From NCBI RefSeq assembly GCF_001625215.2, contig NC_030385.2, positions 39,147,598 to 39,211,597 on the forward strand: a DNA stretch of 64,000 bases, written 5' to 3'. Every line of letters begins with the position of its first letter. Positions within the stretch are counted from its first letter, which is position 1. The position numbers and the translations under genes are program-made. Of the stretch, positions 29,404 through 47,362 are shown one piece after another. Below the pieces are notes generated by a model. It saw nothing but the letters and a program-made list of their open reading frames with translations. It ran no database searches and was not told where the DNA came from. Source of the stretch: Daucus carota subsp. sativus (taxonomy: Eukaryota > Streptophyta > Magnoliopsida > Apiales > Apiaceae).

Positions 29404-31695
29404 GGTTAGTTTGATTGGGGTTTAAAGGTCTTGCTGTCAAGAAATCAATGTGGGCTGCTGTTTGTTATGTGTAGTGTTTAACTTTTAGGTTGTAGTTTGT
29501 GAAAGGTTGATATTGAAAAGTTGTATGGTGTTGAAATGGTTTATGGAATGAATGATATGGTCCTTTTGCAACTTATTTGAATGCTTTTGGTTGTGAATTA
29601 TTTGCTTAGTTTTCATAGCTATATTGTGCTTGTTTAGAGCAACCTCAAGATTATTTGTTCCGATCATAGGTGTTGTTCATAGTCCATAGATTTCAAGTGA
29701 AATCCATTTGTTGCGTGAAGAGAGATGATGTTATAAAATGTTTTTTGATTTTTGAAACCTGTTGATTATGAGGTTTTTAATAATTGGATCATGACTTTGT
29801 ACTGTTGGGAACTTGTTAATGCCATATATGTATTTGAGAACCATATTTGCATATAGCTATGTTGCCTAGGTTCGAAATAAACCATGTCCATGTATATGTG
29901 ATTGTGCATTAGAGCGGAGTGTAGTGCTAAAAGTTAGGGAAGTTAAAAAAACAAAAAGAATCTAAAAACAAATGAAATCTAAACAAGAACCAATCTCTCT
30001 AGCAACAACTTCCTCCCACCACCAATCTCTCCCCAGCATCTCCCACCACTTTTTCTCCGATCTTGACACTGAATCTGCCGCTCCTTCTTCACCGATCGCA
30101 GCACCTCTCTCGGCACTCTGATGGGCGTCTCCGCCTTCTGTCCCATCATCTTCTCCACCCCTTCTCACAACCGGAACGCCGCGCTGCCGGTGAACAACCC
30201 CGGCAAATCGAAAGAGATAAATAGTTTCTCGAGGTCGAGCGGTGGTTCAGTGACGGCATGATTTTTTCAGTGGATGAGATGGGATGGAGGTGGGGGGCTA
30301 TAATTAGGGGGTTAATGGTGATGAGAGGGTTTTGTTTGCGGATAGGGGAGGATTGTTCGGTGGCAATGGGTTGTGTATATTCTCTGTTTGTTTGCCTGGG
30401 ATCTGCAATCAAGGGAGTAGAGGATAAGATGGGGGAAGAAAATAATGGATTTTTAATCAGAAAAAGCTAGAATAAATGTTAACTGACGTTTTTTTAACGG
30501 AATTTGACGGGAATAGTATGACATAGAATGTTAGAATAGCATAAGTATACCAACCGGAAGTCAAAATTATTTTGCATACCATCTGGAAAAGCCAAAACCA
30601 CAGATGTACCATTTAGAATTTCCCAAAGTTAAAATGGTTGTAAGCATAGTTACAATTTCAGATCAAAAAACAGTTTTTGATTTTAAAATGTAATATTTTT
30701 TTTGATGAAATTTTAAATTGTAATTAATGTTTAAATACACAGTTCTAAAATGAGACTGAAGTTTTCCGTATAATTTGATTATGAATTTTTCCTGTTTTTC
30801 AATTTTTCACTGAATAACCTGAATTCATTTTTTCTCCTTTATTGACACAGTGATCCTCGTTTGTATTTCACATCGGTATTGCGAAAACTAGTTCAATTTA
30901 TAAATATAAATACTGCTACTAATTGAGATCATGATTTGTTGATGCAGACCGGGTAAAATAATGAAATCAATTCGATTCTTAAATTTATTCAATATTTCGA
31001 TTATTTTAATATTCACTATTTCAGATTGTTTATTATCAAACAATCATGCATCTATCACAAAAATTATTATACTTGTAAATATAATTATTATACTTATAAA
31101 TTTTTTTTATCTGCCAAGGTTTCACGAGACCTTCAGATACATATGCATCAATTATCTAAATTTTTTTATCTGCCAAGGTTTCACGAGACCTTCATATACA
31201 TATGCATCAATTATCTAAAAAAGAAACATAAAATGATGCCTATCTTAAATATAAAGACACTAAGAAATGAATATCAAGATCATCAAAATTAATACTAAAA
31301 TTCAGCACAAAATTCAAACACCTGCACATAAATTATGAGTTTAACATGAATTGCATCCAGGTAGTGATATTTACACAATCAAGCTATGAAAACAAAAACC
31401 AAATAACAAATGAAGCAACATATTAATTCAATTGCCCAAATATTTGAAAAACAAACTTAATGTCTGAAAGGTTCCATTGAATGTAAAGAGATCTTTAATA
31501 AACTAATATCTAGTTAATCCTGTCACTAGTTCTACAAATATGTTCTTATCAATTAATTATCTCGTCGTGGTCTAAGTAACCCTTGCTGTTGTTAACATAA
31601 GGGTTAAAGGACCAAGATAACAAAGTTCAATTAGACTTGTTGGTGTTTTTATAAGTAAATAACAACCTTCCTTGCCTAGTATCTTACCTACAACC
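29404..31695. other. Intergenic region between H4 and ECA
   Basis: After the H4 3'UTR, 29950-30460 is GC-richer and open on both strands over short spans, but I recognise no protein in it. 30480-30630 carries TTAACGGAATTTGACGG and CATCTGGAAAA words typical of repetitive DNA. The rest is AT-rich. Confidence 0.5.
31102..31218. repeat. 59-bp direct tandem repeat with internal hairpin
   Basis: Two nearly identical units (TTTATCTGCCAAGGTTTCAC... to ...CATCAATTATCTAAA). Each contains the near-palindrome AAGGTTTCACGAGACCTT. Confidence 0.85.
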
Positions 31696-37426
<5,731 letters not shown>

Positions 37427-38361
37427 AAATCTCAACAATCTAATCCAAAACCACAAAAATTTCACAAAGCACATAAATCAGATATCACAACAATCAAAAT
37501 TCAATAAACCTAACAATCTGATCCAAAAATACACAAATAAATCATCACACACGACCTAAAATCTAAACAATAAATCAGATCAACAGGACGCATGTGTGTG
37601 TAGGTTTGTGTGTATACAACAGTAAACAACGTGTACATATGTATGTAAAACAGTTATAATTAAAAAAAAACAGCGTGTAATGAGATTACCAGGGAAAGGT
37701 AATGGAGACAAAGGAGTGAGAGTGAGAGTGGGGAGCTTGATGTGGTTTCTCTCTCTAGAATGACGATTCTCTCTCTGAAATGAAGAGAGAGAGCTGCGGT
37801 TCCGTTGGGGTTATAACGGGGAAAGAAGATGAAGAAAACAAAGGGAGCTGAGCTATTCAATCTCTTGCCTTCCTCCCACTTTCCTCTTTTTATTCTCTCT
37901 CGATCTCTCTCTCTCGCTATCTCTCTCGTTAATAAACGTCAGTGTCAAATCTTGTTTGTTGTTTCAAAATATATATTATCCAAATAGTGTAGTGTGTGAT
38001 AAGGAAACTACATATTTATTTACAAATTTGGGAAAAAATGACCCATGCTTTTTATTAATTTTTTTCCTAAATTAAATTTTCGATTATATATTTTTATTTT
38101 ACAAAAATAAATAAAAATAACATTTTTAAGTAGCTGATCAAAATACTTAAAAGGTGTGTCAGAGAATCAAACGTCAGATAGGCAAACCGAAAGATATAGA
38201 CTATGATCTAACAATCTAAGAAATTTAATACTGGAAGTCTGAAAACTGATTACAAACTATTAATTTCAGAAATGGGGAAAATGATTCTAGACTATTAAAC
38301 AAAATTTAAACGAGATATTAATATGGATATGGCGCTATCAACTAATAGATTAATCTCCTAA
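37427..38361 (-). other. ECA leader, probable 5'UTR intron and promoter
   Basis: On the minus strand TTTCCCTG|GTAATC (near 37688) and an AG followed by ATTGTTGAG just before the ATG suggest a leader intron. Upstream is a CT/GA-rich tract (about 37730-37930), then AT-rich DNA with no gene. Confidence 0.45.
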
Positions 38362-38736
38362 GAGCAAGTCCAATGCAATGTTATAAGTGGTGCCATTTCT
38401 ATAATTTGAAATCAAATGCTAAAAATCTCAACTCCAATGGGGTTCTATACTTGGATGCAAATATGCATATATGCATCCTTGGTTCTAAATTTGAAACCAA
38501 GGATGCATTTATGCATCCATGCCACATCATCAACTAACTATAATTGGTATATATAGTGGTGAACTTTAAACAAAGTTTAGGAGAGAGGGACTAAAGTTAC
38601 TTAATTTTGGAATTATTTGGATGGAAAATGCATCTAGCATTGGAGTTGAAGTTCTATTTTAGCAACAAAAAACACTTTTTGGTGCTAAATTATAACAATA
38701 GCTATAGCTATTTTGCATCTTGCATTGGACTTGCTC
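38362..38736. mobile_element. Tourist/Harbinger-like MITE
   Basis: 375 bp with perfect terminal inverted repeats GAGCAAGTCCAATGCAA / TTGCATTGGACTTGCTC and TAA on both sides (38359-38361, 38737-38739). An inner hairpin (TGCATCCTTGGTT ... AACCAAGGATGCA) lies at 38472-38506. Confidence 0.93.
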
Positions 38737-38739
38737 TAA

Positions 38740-39821
38740 CAAATGCTGAACTCCCCGCACAATAATTCAAGTTCGACACAAACAAATTATACTTAAGAGA
38801 ATAGTACTTCCGTGGATGTTGTTAGCTGCTGATTTGTTTTTATATAAATTGTTTAAAATAGGTCATGTGAATGTGATTAGAGAGGGATCAGAAGTCATAT
38901 AGTGATGTAATTAAATATTTCTGATAATTATTTTCATGCAGATGAACTTCTCCGGGAGAACATTAGAAAAGAGGTGGTCGAAGACAGCATATTCTGATAT
39001 TTGTACCTGTGTCTCCTGCATTTTTTATCCTTTTTAATTTTAATTTACCTTTAATGCATGCATGTGAATTTATATGATATATTTCTTTCGCTTCTTCTCC
39101 CTGTGATGTCTTTGTCACAAATACGACAGTTCTGTTCACAGATATAAAATTCAAATTGAATTCTCATCATAATTTGAAAAACTTATGACATTCCATATTT
39201 CAAATGACCAGAGATAGTTTTCTGGTTTGAAACGTTTTACCAATTACATAGATAAAGAAAATTGTGACTAATACTTAAATTCAGCATAAAATACATATTT
39301 ATTTTAATTTTTCTTTTGAAACCTGTTAAAATACGTTTCATACACATTTGTTGAGATCTTACTTATACCTTTGATCTGAAAAAATAAAATATTTATACTG
39401 CATGAAAAAAATTCCCTTCCAAAACAATGAACTAATGATTGTCCAATTTGGTTTGTTCGAAGTTCGAACATAAAGTCTCGTTTAGAAAATGATTTGATTC
39501 TTTTACTAAATAAAAATTGTTTTATTTTTAATTCACGAAATAAAAAAGACTTTGAATACCATATATTAATATTATAGAGTATATTTTGGACTGCATAGGA
39601 GTATAAAGCAAGCTTGTGACTTCTGCGTCAAAAGTTAGAATTGTGACAAGTAGGGTAGCAGTGCTGCGTCAAACAACAGCCTCCACCGTAGACTCCTCTT
39701 GTTTTTATATGTTTTATAAATAGCCTTGTCTTTTACACCTTTGATATGATAATAAAATTAATTTTATCACTAATATTTAAAATATGATATTTTACATCAT
39801 CATTTATATTTTATCACTTTA
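38740..39821. other. AT-rich intergenic stretch
   Basis: No gene or bounded element recognised. Confidence 0.5.
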
Positions 39822-39830
39822 TATTTAAAA

Positions 39831-40519
39831 GAGTTATATGCAATTGACACCCTTTATGTTTGGACATAATGCACATTGCACCTAATAATTTTGGAAAATA
39901 CACTTTGCAGCCCCAGACTTTTAACCCGTAGACACTTTGCACCCTTTCCGTTAATTTATACCGTTACTGTTAACTTTTGCAGGGGCATTTTGGGAAATTT
40001 AATTATATTTAATTAAAATCAGACTTTTATTTAAATTTTTTAACCATCTAAACGATATTTTTCGGAAAAACTTAAAGAAGGAAAGTTGTAGAGAATAAAA
40101 AGATGTTTTTAGAACAATAAAGTCCAAAATTTAAATAATTATTTAAAAACGATTGTTCATTTTTACAAGATTTCTAATTTTTGAATTTTTTTTGAATAAT
40201 TATAAAAAGAATTAAGAAAATTTTGAACCTTAAAGTTTTAAGAAGATTTTTTTATTCTCTACAACTTTCGTTCTTTAAGTTTTTCCGAAAAATATCGTTT
40301 AGATGGTCAGAAAATTTAAATAAAAGTGTGATATTAATTAAATATAATTAAATTTCCCAAAATGCCACTGCAAAAATTAACGGTAACGGCAGAAATTAAC
40401 GGAAAGGGTGCAAAGTGTCTACGGGTTAAAATTCTGGGGATATAAAGTGTATTTTCCAAAACTATTAGGTGCAACGTGCATTATGTCCAAATGTAAGGAG
40501 TGCCAATTGCATATAATTC
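39831..40519. mobile_element. Foldback MITE, Mutator-like
   Basis: 689 bp that is almost entirely one palindrome: two arms of about 330-340 bp meeting near 40175. The ends GAGTTATATGCAATTG / CAATTGCATATAATTC pair, and a perfect 9-bp duplication TATTTAAAA flanks it (39822-39830, 40520-40528), the length expected for Mutator-like elements. No coding frame. Confidence 0.9.
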
Positions 40520-40528
40520 TATTTAAAA

Positions 40529-41898
40529 TATAATATGATCATGACTTTTTGAAAAATGATCATTTGATATAATATTAAAGCTCATCTTATACGAGTTAAC
40601 TTTATGCAAGGTCCAATATTATTACTAAAATTTGCAAGATGGGAAGAGAATTGATACTAGAATTTGTAAGATAGGAAAAGAAATGTTTTCATCAGTTGTT
40701 AGTCTCCTACTGAGTGTTTTAAGAGTAAAAATTGTCAACAACGTTGTGCTGTATCTGGCTTACTCAATCATTGTACTACAGTGTGCTTTCAATTCTAGAG
40801 CATGACAGCCTCCTAGTTGGCTCCTAAATATAATATAAAAAATATGAATTTTAGTAATTTAGTGTAAAGTTAAGAGCATGAACTCTAACAATACTCTTTA
40901 TATTTCTTTTCTATATCATATTTTATTCATGTTGGGCTCCAATAAAACAAAGTTTCAAATTCAAAAGTAATAATGAATTGGTGAAAAGAATTTTTTATTG
41001 ACAAAAATAAGTTAAGAGCCAGGTTGTGACTCTTAAAAAAAGAGAAAATGAACTCTTAGCTTTTTGGAGAGTGAAGAGCTTCTTGAAGATGCGCTCTCCA
41101 AGAGGATAAAGTGATATTTTAGTGTTGGACGTATTTTGATACAGTATTGATGTTCTCCTATTCCGACTCATTCTGATTACGTACAAATTTGTCACTGGTG
41201 CACTGGAGTCAACGGCTTCTAGACAGTAACGCTTCCAAACACCCGTGGGATCAAACAAAAATAGCAGGGCACCATAAAGTTGGGAACTGAGGTGTTTGGC
41301 AAAAACTTACTCTTCTTCTAATGTGCAGGCCATAGTCAATTTATTCAAACCTCGTAAAAAAGAAAATCTTAATTTCTCTTTTGAGGCAACTTTTTAATAA
41401 TTTAATTTAACAAAATTATATAGAATCATTTTAGTAGATGATTCATAATATTTAATTATTCTTTTAATAATTTTTTATCTAATGAACTATAAATGTAACA
41501 AATCTAAACATATAAATTGAAAATTAATAAATTATAAATATATAAAAGTCATGACACATAAATCAAATATTATTTAAAATTACTTTTAGTCTTATGCCTC
41601 ACTCCTTCAACCAACAACTGTATCAAGTAGTATAAGATAATACAGTACCAATTATTGACTAACTTCATTCTTCAAGAAATTTTTTAGAAACTTTTCATTT
41701 ATTATATATCTCAATTTATAATAGTCTCTCCCGTCCAATCTTATGAGACGGTTAATATATTTTTTATTTTAAAAAATGTGTTTAACTCTTACATTTGCAC
41801 AAATGAGATCAAGGAGGTAAGATAACCGATGTGTGATCTTAATAAATTTAAATTACTTTAATAAATAATAACTTTATGTTCAGATATTTAAGAAAATG
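40529..41898. other. Intergenic, possible decayed MITE
   Basis: 40874-41105 has weakly paired ends (GAGCATGAACTC and, inverted, GAGCGCATCTTC) but no clear duplication. Nothing else recognised. Confidence 0.4.
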
Positions 41899-41900
41899 TA

Positions 41901-42203
41901 CTCCTTAGTCCCAATGAATAAGTATACTGTTTCGTTTTTAGAATGTTTGTATACATTCCAAAAATATTAAATTTTTATAATGTAAAACATTATTACACCA
42001 ATTATTTTCTTCCGCTAACTTCATTTTATAATAATATAAACATCATTATATCCACTATTTTTCTCCACTATCTAAAATCTATTATTAAATATAAACGGAT
42101 CCCACCACTATACCATTTTTCATCTAATTTTATTTATTTTTTATCTAATTTTTTGATCTCCGTCTCCAGACCATTTATATACAAATGACTGGGACGGAGG
42201 AAG
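41901..42203. mobile_element. Stowaway MITE
   Basis: 303 bp, ends CTCCTTAGTCCCA / TGGGACGGAGGAAG, TA at 41899-41900 and 42204-42205. Confidence 0.88.
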
Positions 42204-42468
42204 TATGAAATAAGATGCACATCGGAGGGCCTAATTTTTACAGAAGCAGATGCATACATCAGGCCTGAAGTTGTGTGTGAAAATACAGACATGTACACAC
42301 CAAATCCGCATCGGGAGACGAAATATAGTGAAAATCAAACAACGTACATCAATCTGCATCGGGATTCCAAAATAGAGTTGTTGTCCAGAAACTTCCCAGC
42401 AACTGTGTAAGGAAAATTGAAAAATGAAAATACTAAAGAAACTTCCTCGTAGGTTACCTAGCTAGCAA

Positions 42469-42776
42469 GGGCTCCGTCCCACCAGGTTCTTTCTTTAGAG
42501 TTTCTTTTTTGGGATGTTCCATCCAATTCTTTACATTCCAAAACTTACTAAATATAGTCAATGGGTCCCACCACTTCCCAACTTTTCCTTCCTTTTCACA
42601 CTACTTTTACTCCCTTTTCACACTACTTTTACTCCACTATCTCTCTTTTATTCATTAAAAATTGATGGGTCCCACCATTTCACCCACTTTTCTTCATTTT
42701 TTCCACTACTTTATACATATTTCTTAACCTCCGTGCCCAAACCAAACGTAAAGAATTGGCTGGGACGGAAGGAGTA
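42469..42776. mobile_element. Stowaway-like MITE
   Basis: Ends GGGCTCCGTCCCA / TGGGACGGAAGGAG. The right side is followed by TA; the left flank is altered, so the left edge is approximate. The interior contains a repeated CTTTTCACACTACTTTTACT unit. Confidence 0.75.
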
Positions 42777-43140
42777 GCATTTACGATGGTGGAACAATAC
42801 TTATCGTGCTTGACCAGACAGTGTAGTACAGTTGCTACCATATTCTTTTCTTCCAACACTCACTCTCACTGTATTATATATTTTTTTTTTTTTGAAAAGC
42901 AAAGGAAATTTCATTAAAGTCTCAGAGTATCTTACAATGCACCAAAAGGATGGATCAAAAAACATGAACCATCGAAACCTACCCTGAAGCCTATTACAAA
43001 GGAACTTTAACTTCACCAAAAGAGGAACTAATCCCTAGCATGGAAGAGAGACTGAGACCCTGAAACTAACACCACAGAACACTAAACTCGACGCTGAGCT
43101 GAAGTAGAAGCGGGTCCAACGTTCTCTGAGATGGAAATAG

Positions 43141-46100
43141 TTAAACAGATTCTAGAGAGCTAGGTCCTGCAGAGAGAGATACATGAAGATCTTCTCTAGA
43201 TATGGAAGACCCCACAACCTTCTGGAGCAAATTAGACCTGTGAATACCCTTTTTTGCCAACTCATCTGCCCGTTCATTAAGATTCCTAGGGACAAATTGA
43301 ATAAATATTGACGAATTTATTTTCATTTGGTGACTAAAATCCAAAGCTTGAACAGGAAATTTAACTGAAATTCCTTCATTGAATGCATTCACCACCACAG
43401 AAGAGTCAGAGCAAATAACTGCTCTCTTAAAATCGAGATTTAAATTAATCATCCAGTTTATAAGAAACAAGATGGCCTCCACCTCCGTATCTTGAGCACT
43501 AATGGAATTTACAGGACCCGAAAAAATGAGGACCAGCTTCCCAGAAGAGTCTTGAAGATATCCACCAATACCGCCTTTGTAGCTAAAATCGTCCGCCAAG
43601 CCCCAAGCACCATCAACAGCAGCTACATAATCAAACTGATCCCTTTTAAATCTCCAAAACGTGTTCAGAATTTTGTGATGTCTTATAGCAACAGCACCTG
43701 ACGGGTTAACCCGCCATAGAGGATCAGCCCCGAAGTCCATGAGGCCCGCAGCACTTCCCCATTTATCTATTCGAATGTGAATGATATTCACAAAGCACTT
43801 CTCTTGAATTTTATGTTTACCAAAAATCAGATCGTTTCTAGCCAGCCAAATGGTCCATAATACAGCTGCCACTATTAACTTCCAGATTTCTTTCAAGCTT
43901 GCTTGAGCGAACAAATTTAGAAGCTTTGACAGAGAAAAAATTCCCCTCCGATGAACAAGGCCAGAGATATTCCACCATTTCCCCAAATAGTTCCATCCCC
44001 ATTGAGCCAACGTACATTCCCAGAATATATGATGAATTGATTCACAACCATCCTCGCACCAGGGACAAATACTCGAAACTCCAGGAATTCTATAACTGAT
44101 AAACAATCTAGTGGGAAGAATATTCCACTGAAGTTTCCATAGAAAAGCTAAAATCTTCGGGGGGGCCTTGATTTTCCAAATCATTCGCCAGATATAACTC
44201 TGACTTCTATCAGCAGAATTTGATGATTTAATCAAATCAAGACACACTTTCGATGAAAACGTAGCTTTTCCAGGAAGCCATACCAACACATCTGATCCTA
44301 TAGAGAGGGAGACAGAATCCAGGAGTTGGACTAGGACAAAGAACTCATGTTGCGAAGACAAATTATTGTTGTCCACCCATAATATCGCATTTAAACAGTT
44401 GACTTGCCATGCAGACATGAAATTTTTTACCTTTATGTGTTTGCATCTTACCTTTGCATAAAGAGATGGCAGGAGAGATTGTAACGTGCCATTACCCACC
44501 CACCAATCCTCCCAAAAATAAACCGTAGCACCATCTCTAACGTACCATTTGAAGTTGTCTCTAGTTAGATATGCACCGATTGTTTGATCTGAGATTAGGC
44601 TCACAATTTGGCGAACAACAGGAGAACACTTCTTCGATTCCAAAAGAGATAGGTCATAATTCCAAGCTTTACCATATCGCATTGATAGACAATTGTTCAA
44701 CATACTACCCCTGTCTGCATATGCTTTCCAAATCCATTTCGCTAGAATTGCCAAATTCTTTAATCGAATTGAAGTGATACCCAGACCACCAATATCCTTA
44801 GGAGTACAAATTTTGTCCCAACACAAAAGATGCAGTTTGTTCCCCCCATCCTTATTCCGACCCCATAGAAACGATCTTCTATTTTGATCCAACTTGTTTG
44901 CGACCGTAGCAGGAATTTTGAATAAAGAGAACCAATATAAAGGAGTGCTGTCAATCGCAGCACGGAGCAGGACCATCTTCCCTGCCAACGAGATCTTTTC
45001 AGCCTCGTATGAATTTAATTTGTTGATGAACTTTGATACCAACGGATCCCAGAAACGAACGTTTCTTGGATTAGCACCAAGGACAGCCCCTAAGTAATTT
45101 ATTGGACCCTTATCAACCTTGCATCCTAAGATTTCAGCCCACTCCTTAAGATGAATTCTTGAATTGCCAAAAGCATATAAAGAACTCTTCTGGAAGTTTA
45201 TTTTAAATCCCGACAGAATCTGAAAACATTGGAGAACCCTTTTAATACCTATGATAGAATGAAAATCATCCTGAATGAAGAGGATCACATCATCTGCGAA
45301 TTGCAGATGAGTGATTGGGTTTGTGGAGTTTGGAAGAAGAACTCCATTTGTCAATCTCAGAAGAGAGGCCTTTTTCAAAAGAGCTGCTAGGGTTTCTCCC
45401 ACCAGATTAAATAACAAAGGGGAAAGCGGGTCTCCTTGCCGCAGTCCACGTGTCGGAGCGAATTCCTCACCCGGGCTTCCGTTTACCAAGACAGAGATTT
45501 TAGAAGAACAAAATAGTTCTCTAACCCAACTAATCCACCGGCTGTCAAAGTTCATGATCCTTAACACCTCGTAAACATATTCCCAACTTACGCGATCGAA
45601 TGCCTTTTCAAAATCAATTTTCAAAACTATTCCTTTGGATTTCCCATCTTGTAATGCAGAAACCACTTCATTAGCTAACATTATGCTATCTGTGATTTGC
45701 CGGCCCCTGATAAAAGCAGACTGAACCTGGCTTACCACCATTGGCATAACCAATTTCAAACGCCTAGAAAGAACTTTTGTTAATAACTTCATGGCTGAAT
45801 TCATTAGACTTATCGGCCGATAGTCCCCTGGTAATGAAGCATTTATCTTTTTCGGAATCAGAGCTATGAACGACGAGTTGTAGCCTTTCGGGACCTGTTT
45901 AAGGTCGTAGAAATCCTGAAAAAACTGCATAACATCTATTTTGATAGTGTCCCAAAGTGCCTTTAAGACGCCCGCATTCATCCCGTCTGGACCCGGAGCT
46001 TTATTAGGATCAGAATCTTTTAAAGCTTCATAAACCTCATGTTCTGAGAATAAATTTACCAACAAGCTACTGTTATGAAGAGATAAAGTGGAGAGAAAAC

Positions 46101-47325
46101 CTACCGGGAGACCAAAGACTGCTTGAGCCTTCTTTGGGGCCAGGATGCCCTTGAAGTGATGTAGAAAAGTGTTTTTGATCTCCTGTATTGAAGTGATGAC
46201 TGAATCCCCCGAACATAGACTAAGAATGTTATTTGATTTCCTTCTCTTGGCCAAAGCTTTGTGGAAAAATCTGGTATTTCTTTCACCATGAAGTTGCCAA
46301 TCAACTCTTGCCTTTTGGCAAAGCATGCTTGATTTAATTGTGTAAAGCTTTTCCAGATTGACCATTATCTCGGCCCTTCCCGAAGACACTAAGCCCCCTT
46401 CATCCAAAGTGTTTTGATCTTTTTCTAGAGCCTCAATTCTGCTGTTTATATTTCCATACTTTTTGTTGTTCCAGCACCTTGCTGCTTCTCTCAGCTCTCT
46501 AAATTTCCCTATCATATTATGCGAGGCAGACTGAGACCATGACCTCTGTAGAGAAGCAATCAACTCCACTTCTTTCAGTCCGAAATTGAAAAATTTAAAC
46601 GGCTTCGGGCCCCAATCATTTTTGGCAGACTTGAGAATTAAAGGCCTGTGATCCGAGGTTTTCCTATGTTCCGCATATACCATCCAGTCGGCTTCTAGCA
46701 ACCATTCAGATGAGAGAAAAAATCTGTCAAGTTTGCTGGATCTTGCATCCGGTCCATACCACGTGAAATCTGAATTAATCAAATTTACCTCACACAATCC
46801 AGTGGAGGAGATGAATTGATTGAAAGCATTAGCATCTGCTTGTCGAAAAGAACCATTCGATCTCTCTTCTTTAGACCTCACTGCGTTAAAGTCCCCAACC
46901 AACATTATATATTTTTCATCCAGAGAGCTTATTAGAGAAACTAAAGTCTCCCACACCTCCTTTTTAGCTGAAATTGATTGAGGGGCATAAACGTTAATCA
47001 GCACCATCCCCCCAGGCATACCAGTAGAAGAACCCCGTACCATAATCCAGTTTCTAGAACTTTGATACGAGCTTAACTCAAAAACCTCATCTTTCCACAC
47101 TGTAAGAATTCCCCCTGATAGACCTCTCGGAGGTTCCTCCACCCAACTGACATTTGCACCCAAACCCAGACTTAAAATTGACGGTCTATCCCACCCCGAA
47201 CACTTAGTTTCCTGGATGAAGATCACCGATGGATTCACCTTATTGACCAACTGCCTAATCAAGAACCTACTAGTAGAACTAGACGCACCCCTAATATTCC
47301 AAGACAAGTAATTTTGTACTAACAT
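43141..47325 (-). CDS. LINE ORF2: endonuclease, reverse transcriptase, RNase H
   Basis: One uninterrupted 1394-aa frame from ATG at 47325. Domain order: AP-type endonuclease in residues 1-230 (LSWNIRGA, QETK, GDFN, SDHRP), reverse transcriptase about 470-740 (KIDFEKAFDRVSW, GLRQGDPLSPLLFN, catalytic FADD near 676), a zinc-binding zf-RVT region (CPWCEDGCESIHHIFWEC), and a C-terminal RNase H with all four acidic positions visible (VDGAW, TEVEA, CSDSS, ERADELAKKG). The intact frame with preserved catalytic motifs suggests recent insertion. Activity as an element also needs a full ORF1, which is truncated. Confidence 0.96.
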   Translation of the reverse strand: MLVQNYLSWNIRGASSSTSRFLIRQLVNKVNPSVIFIQETKCSGWDRPSILSLGLGANVSWVEEPPRGLSGGILTVWKDEVFELSSYQSSRNWIMVRGSSTGMPGGMVLINVYAPQSISAKKEVWETLVSLISSLDEKYIMLVGDFNAVRSKEERSNGSFRQADANAFNQFISSTGLCEVNLINSDFTWYGPDARSSKLDRFFLSSEWLLEADWMVYAEHRKTSDHRPLILKSAKNDWGPKPFKFFNFGLKEVELIASLQRSWSQSASHNMIGKFRELREAARCWNNKKYGNINSRIEALEKDQNTLDEGGLVSSGRAEIMVNLEKLYTIKSSMLCQKARVDWQLHGERNTRFFHKALAKRRKSNNILSLCSGDSVITSIQEIKNTFLHHFKGILAPKKAQAVFGLPVGFLSTLSLHNSSLLVNLFSEHEVYEALKDSDPNKAPGPDGMNAGVLKALWDTIKIDVMQFFQDFYDLKQVPKGYNSSFIALIPKKINASLPGDYRPISLMNSAMKLLTKVLSRRLKLVMPMVVSQVQSAFIRGRQITDSIMLANEVVSALQDGKSKGIVLKIDFEKAFDRVSWEYVYEVLRIMNFDSRWISWVRELFCSSKISVLVNGSPGEEFAPTRGLRQGDPLSPLLFNLVGETLAALLKKASLLRLTNGVLLPNSTNPITHLQFADDVILFIQDDFHSIIGIKRVLQCFQILSGFKINFQKSSLYAFGNSRIHLKEWAEILGCKVDKGPINYLGAVLGANPRNVRFWDPLVSKFINKLNSYEAEKISLAGKMVLLRAAIDSTPLYWFSLFKIPATVANKLDQNRRSFLWGRNKDGGNKLHLLCWDKICTPKDIGGLGITSIRLKNLAILAKWIWKAYADRGSMLNNCLSMRYGKAWNYDLSLLESKKCSPVVRQIVSLISDQTIGAYLTRDNFKWYVRDGATVYFWEDWWVGNGTLQSLLPSLYAKVRCKHIKVKNFMSAWQVNCLNAILWVDNNNLSSQHEFFVLVQLLDSVSLSIGSDVLVWLPGKATFSSKVCLDLIKSSNSADRSQSYIWRMIWKIKAPPKILAFLWKLQWNILPTRLFISYRIPGVSSICPWCEDGCESIHHIFWECTLAQWGWNYLGKWWNISGLVHRRGIFSLSKLLNLFAQASLKEIWKLIVAAVLWTIWLARNDLIFGKHKIQEKCFVNIIHIRIDKWGSAAGLMDFGADPLWRVNPSGAVAIRHHKILNTFWRFKRDQFDYVAAVDGAWGLADDFSYKGGIGGYLQDSSGKLVLIFSGPVNSISAQDTEVEAILFLINWMINLNLDFKRAVICSDSSVVVNAFNEGISVKFPVQALDFSHQMKINSSIFIQFVPRNLNERADELAKKGIHRSNLLQKVVGSSISREDLHVSLSAGPSSLESV

Positions 47326-47362
47326 AAAAAAGAAGACAAATGAGTTCTGAAAGTTAGGAATC

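Noticed and set aside
40874-41105. Possible Tourist-like MITE
   Set aside because: Ends pair weakly and no TAA/TTA duplication is visible.
42865-42885. Target-site duplication of the LINE
   Set aside because: The left flank GTATTATATA has no convincing copy near 47950, so none is called.
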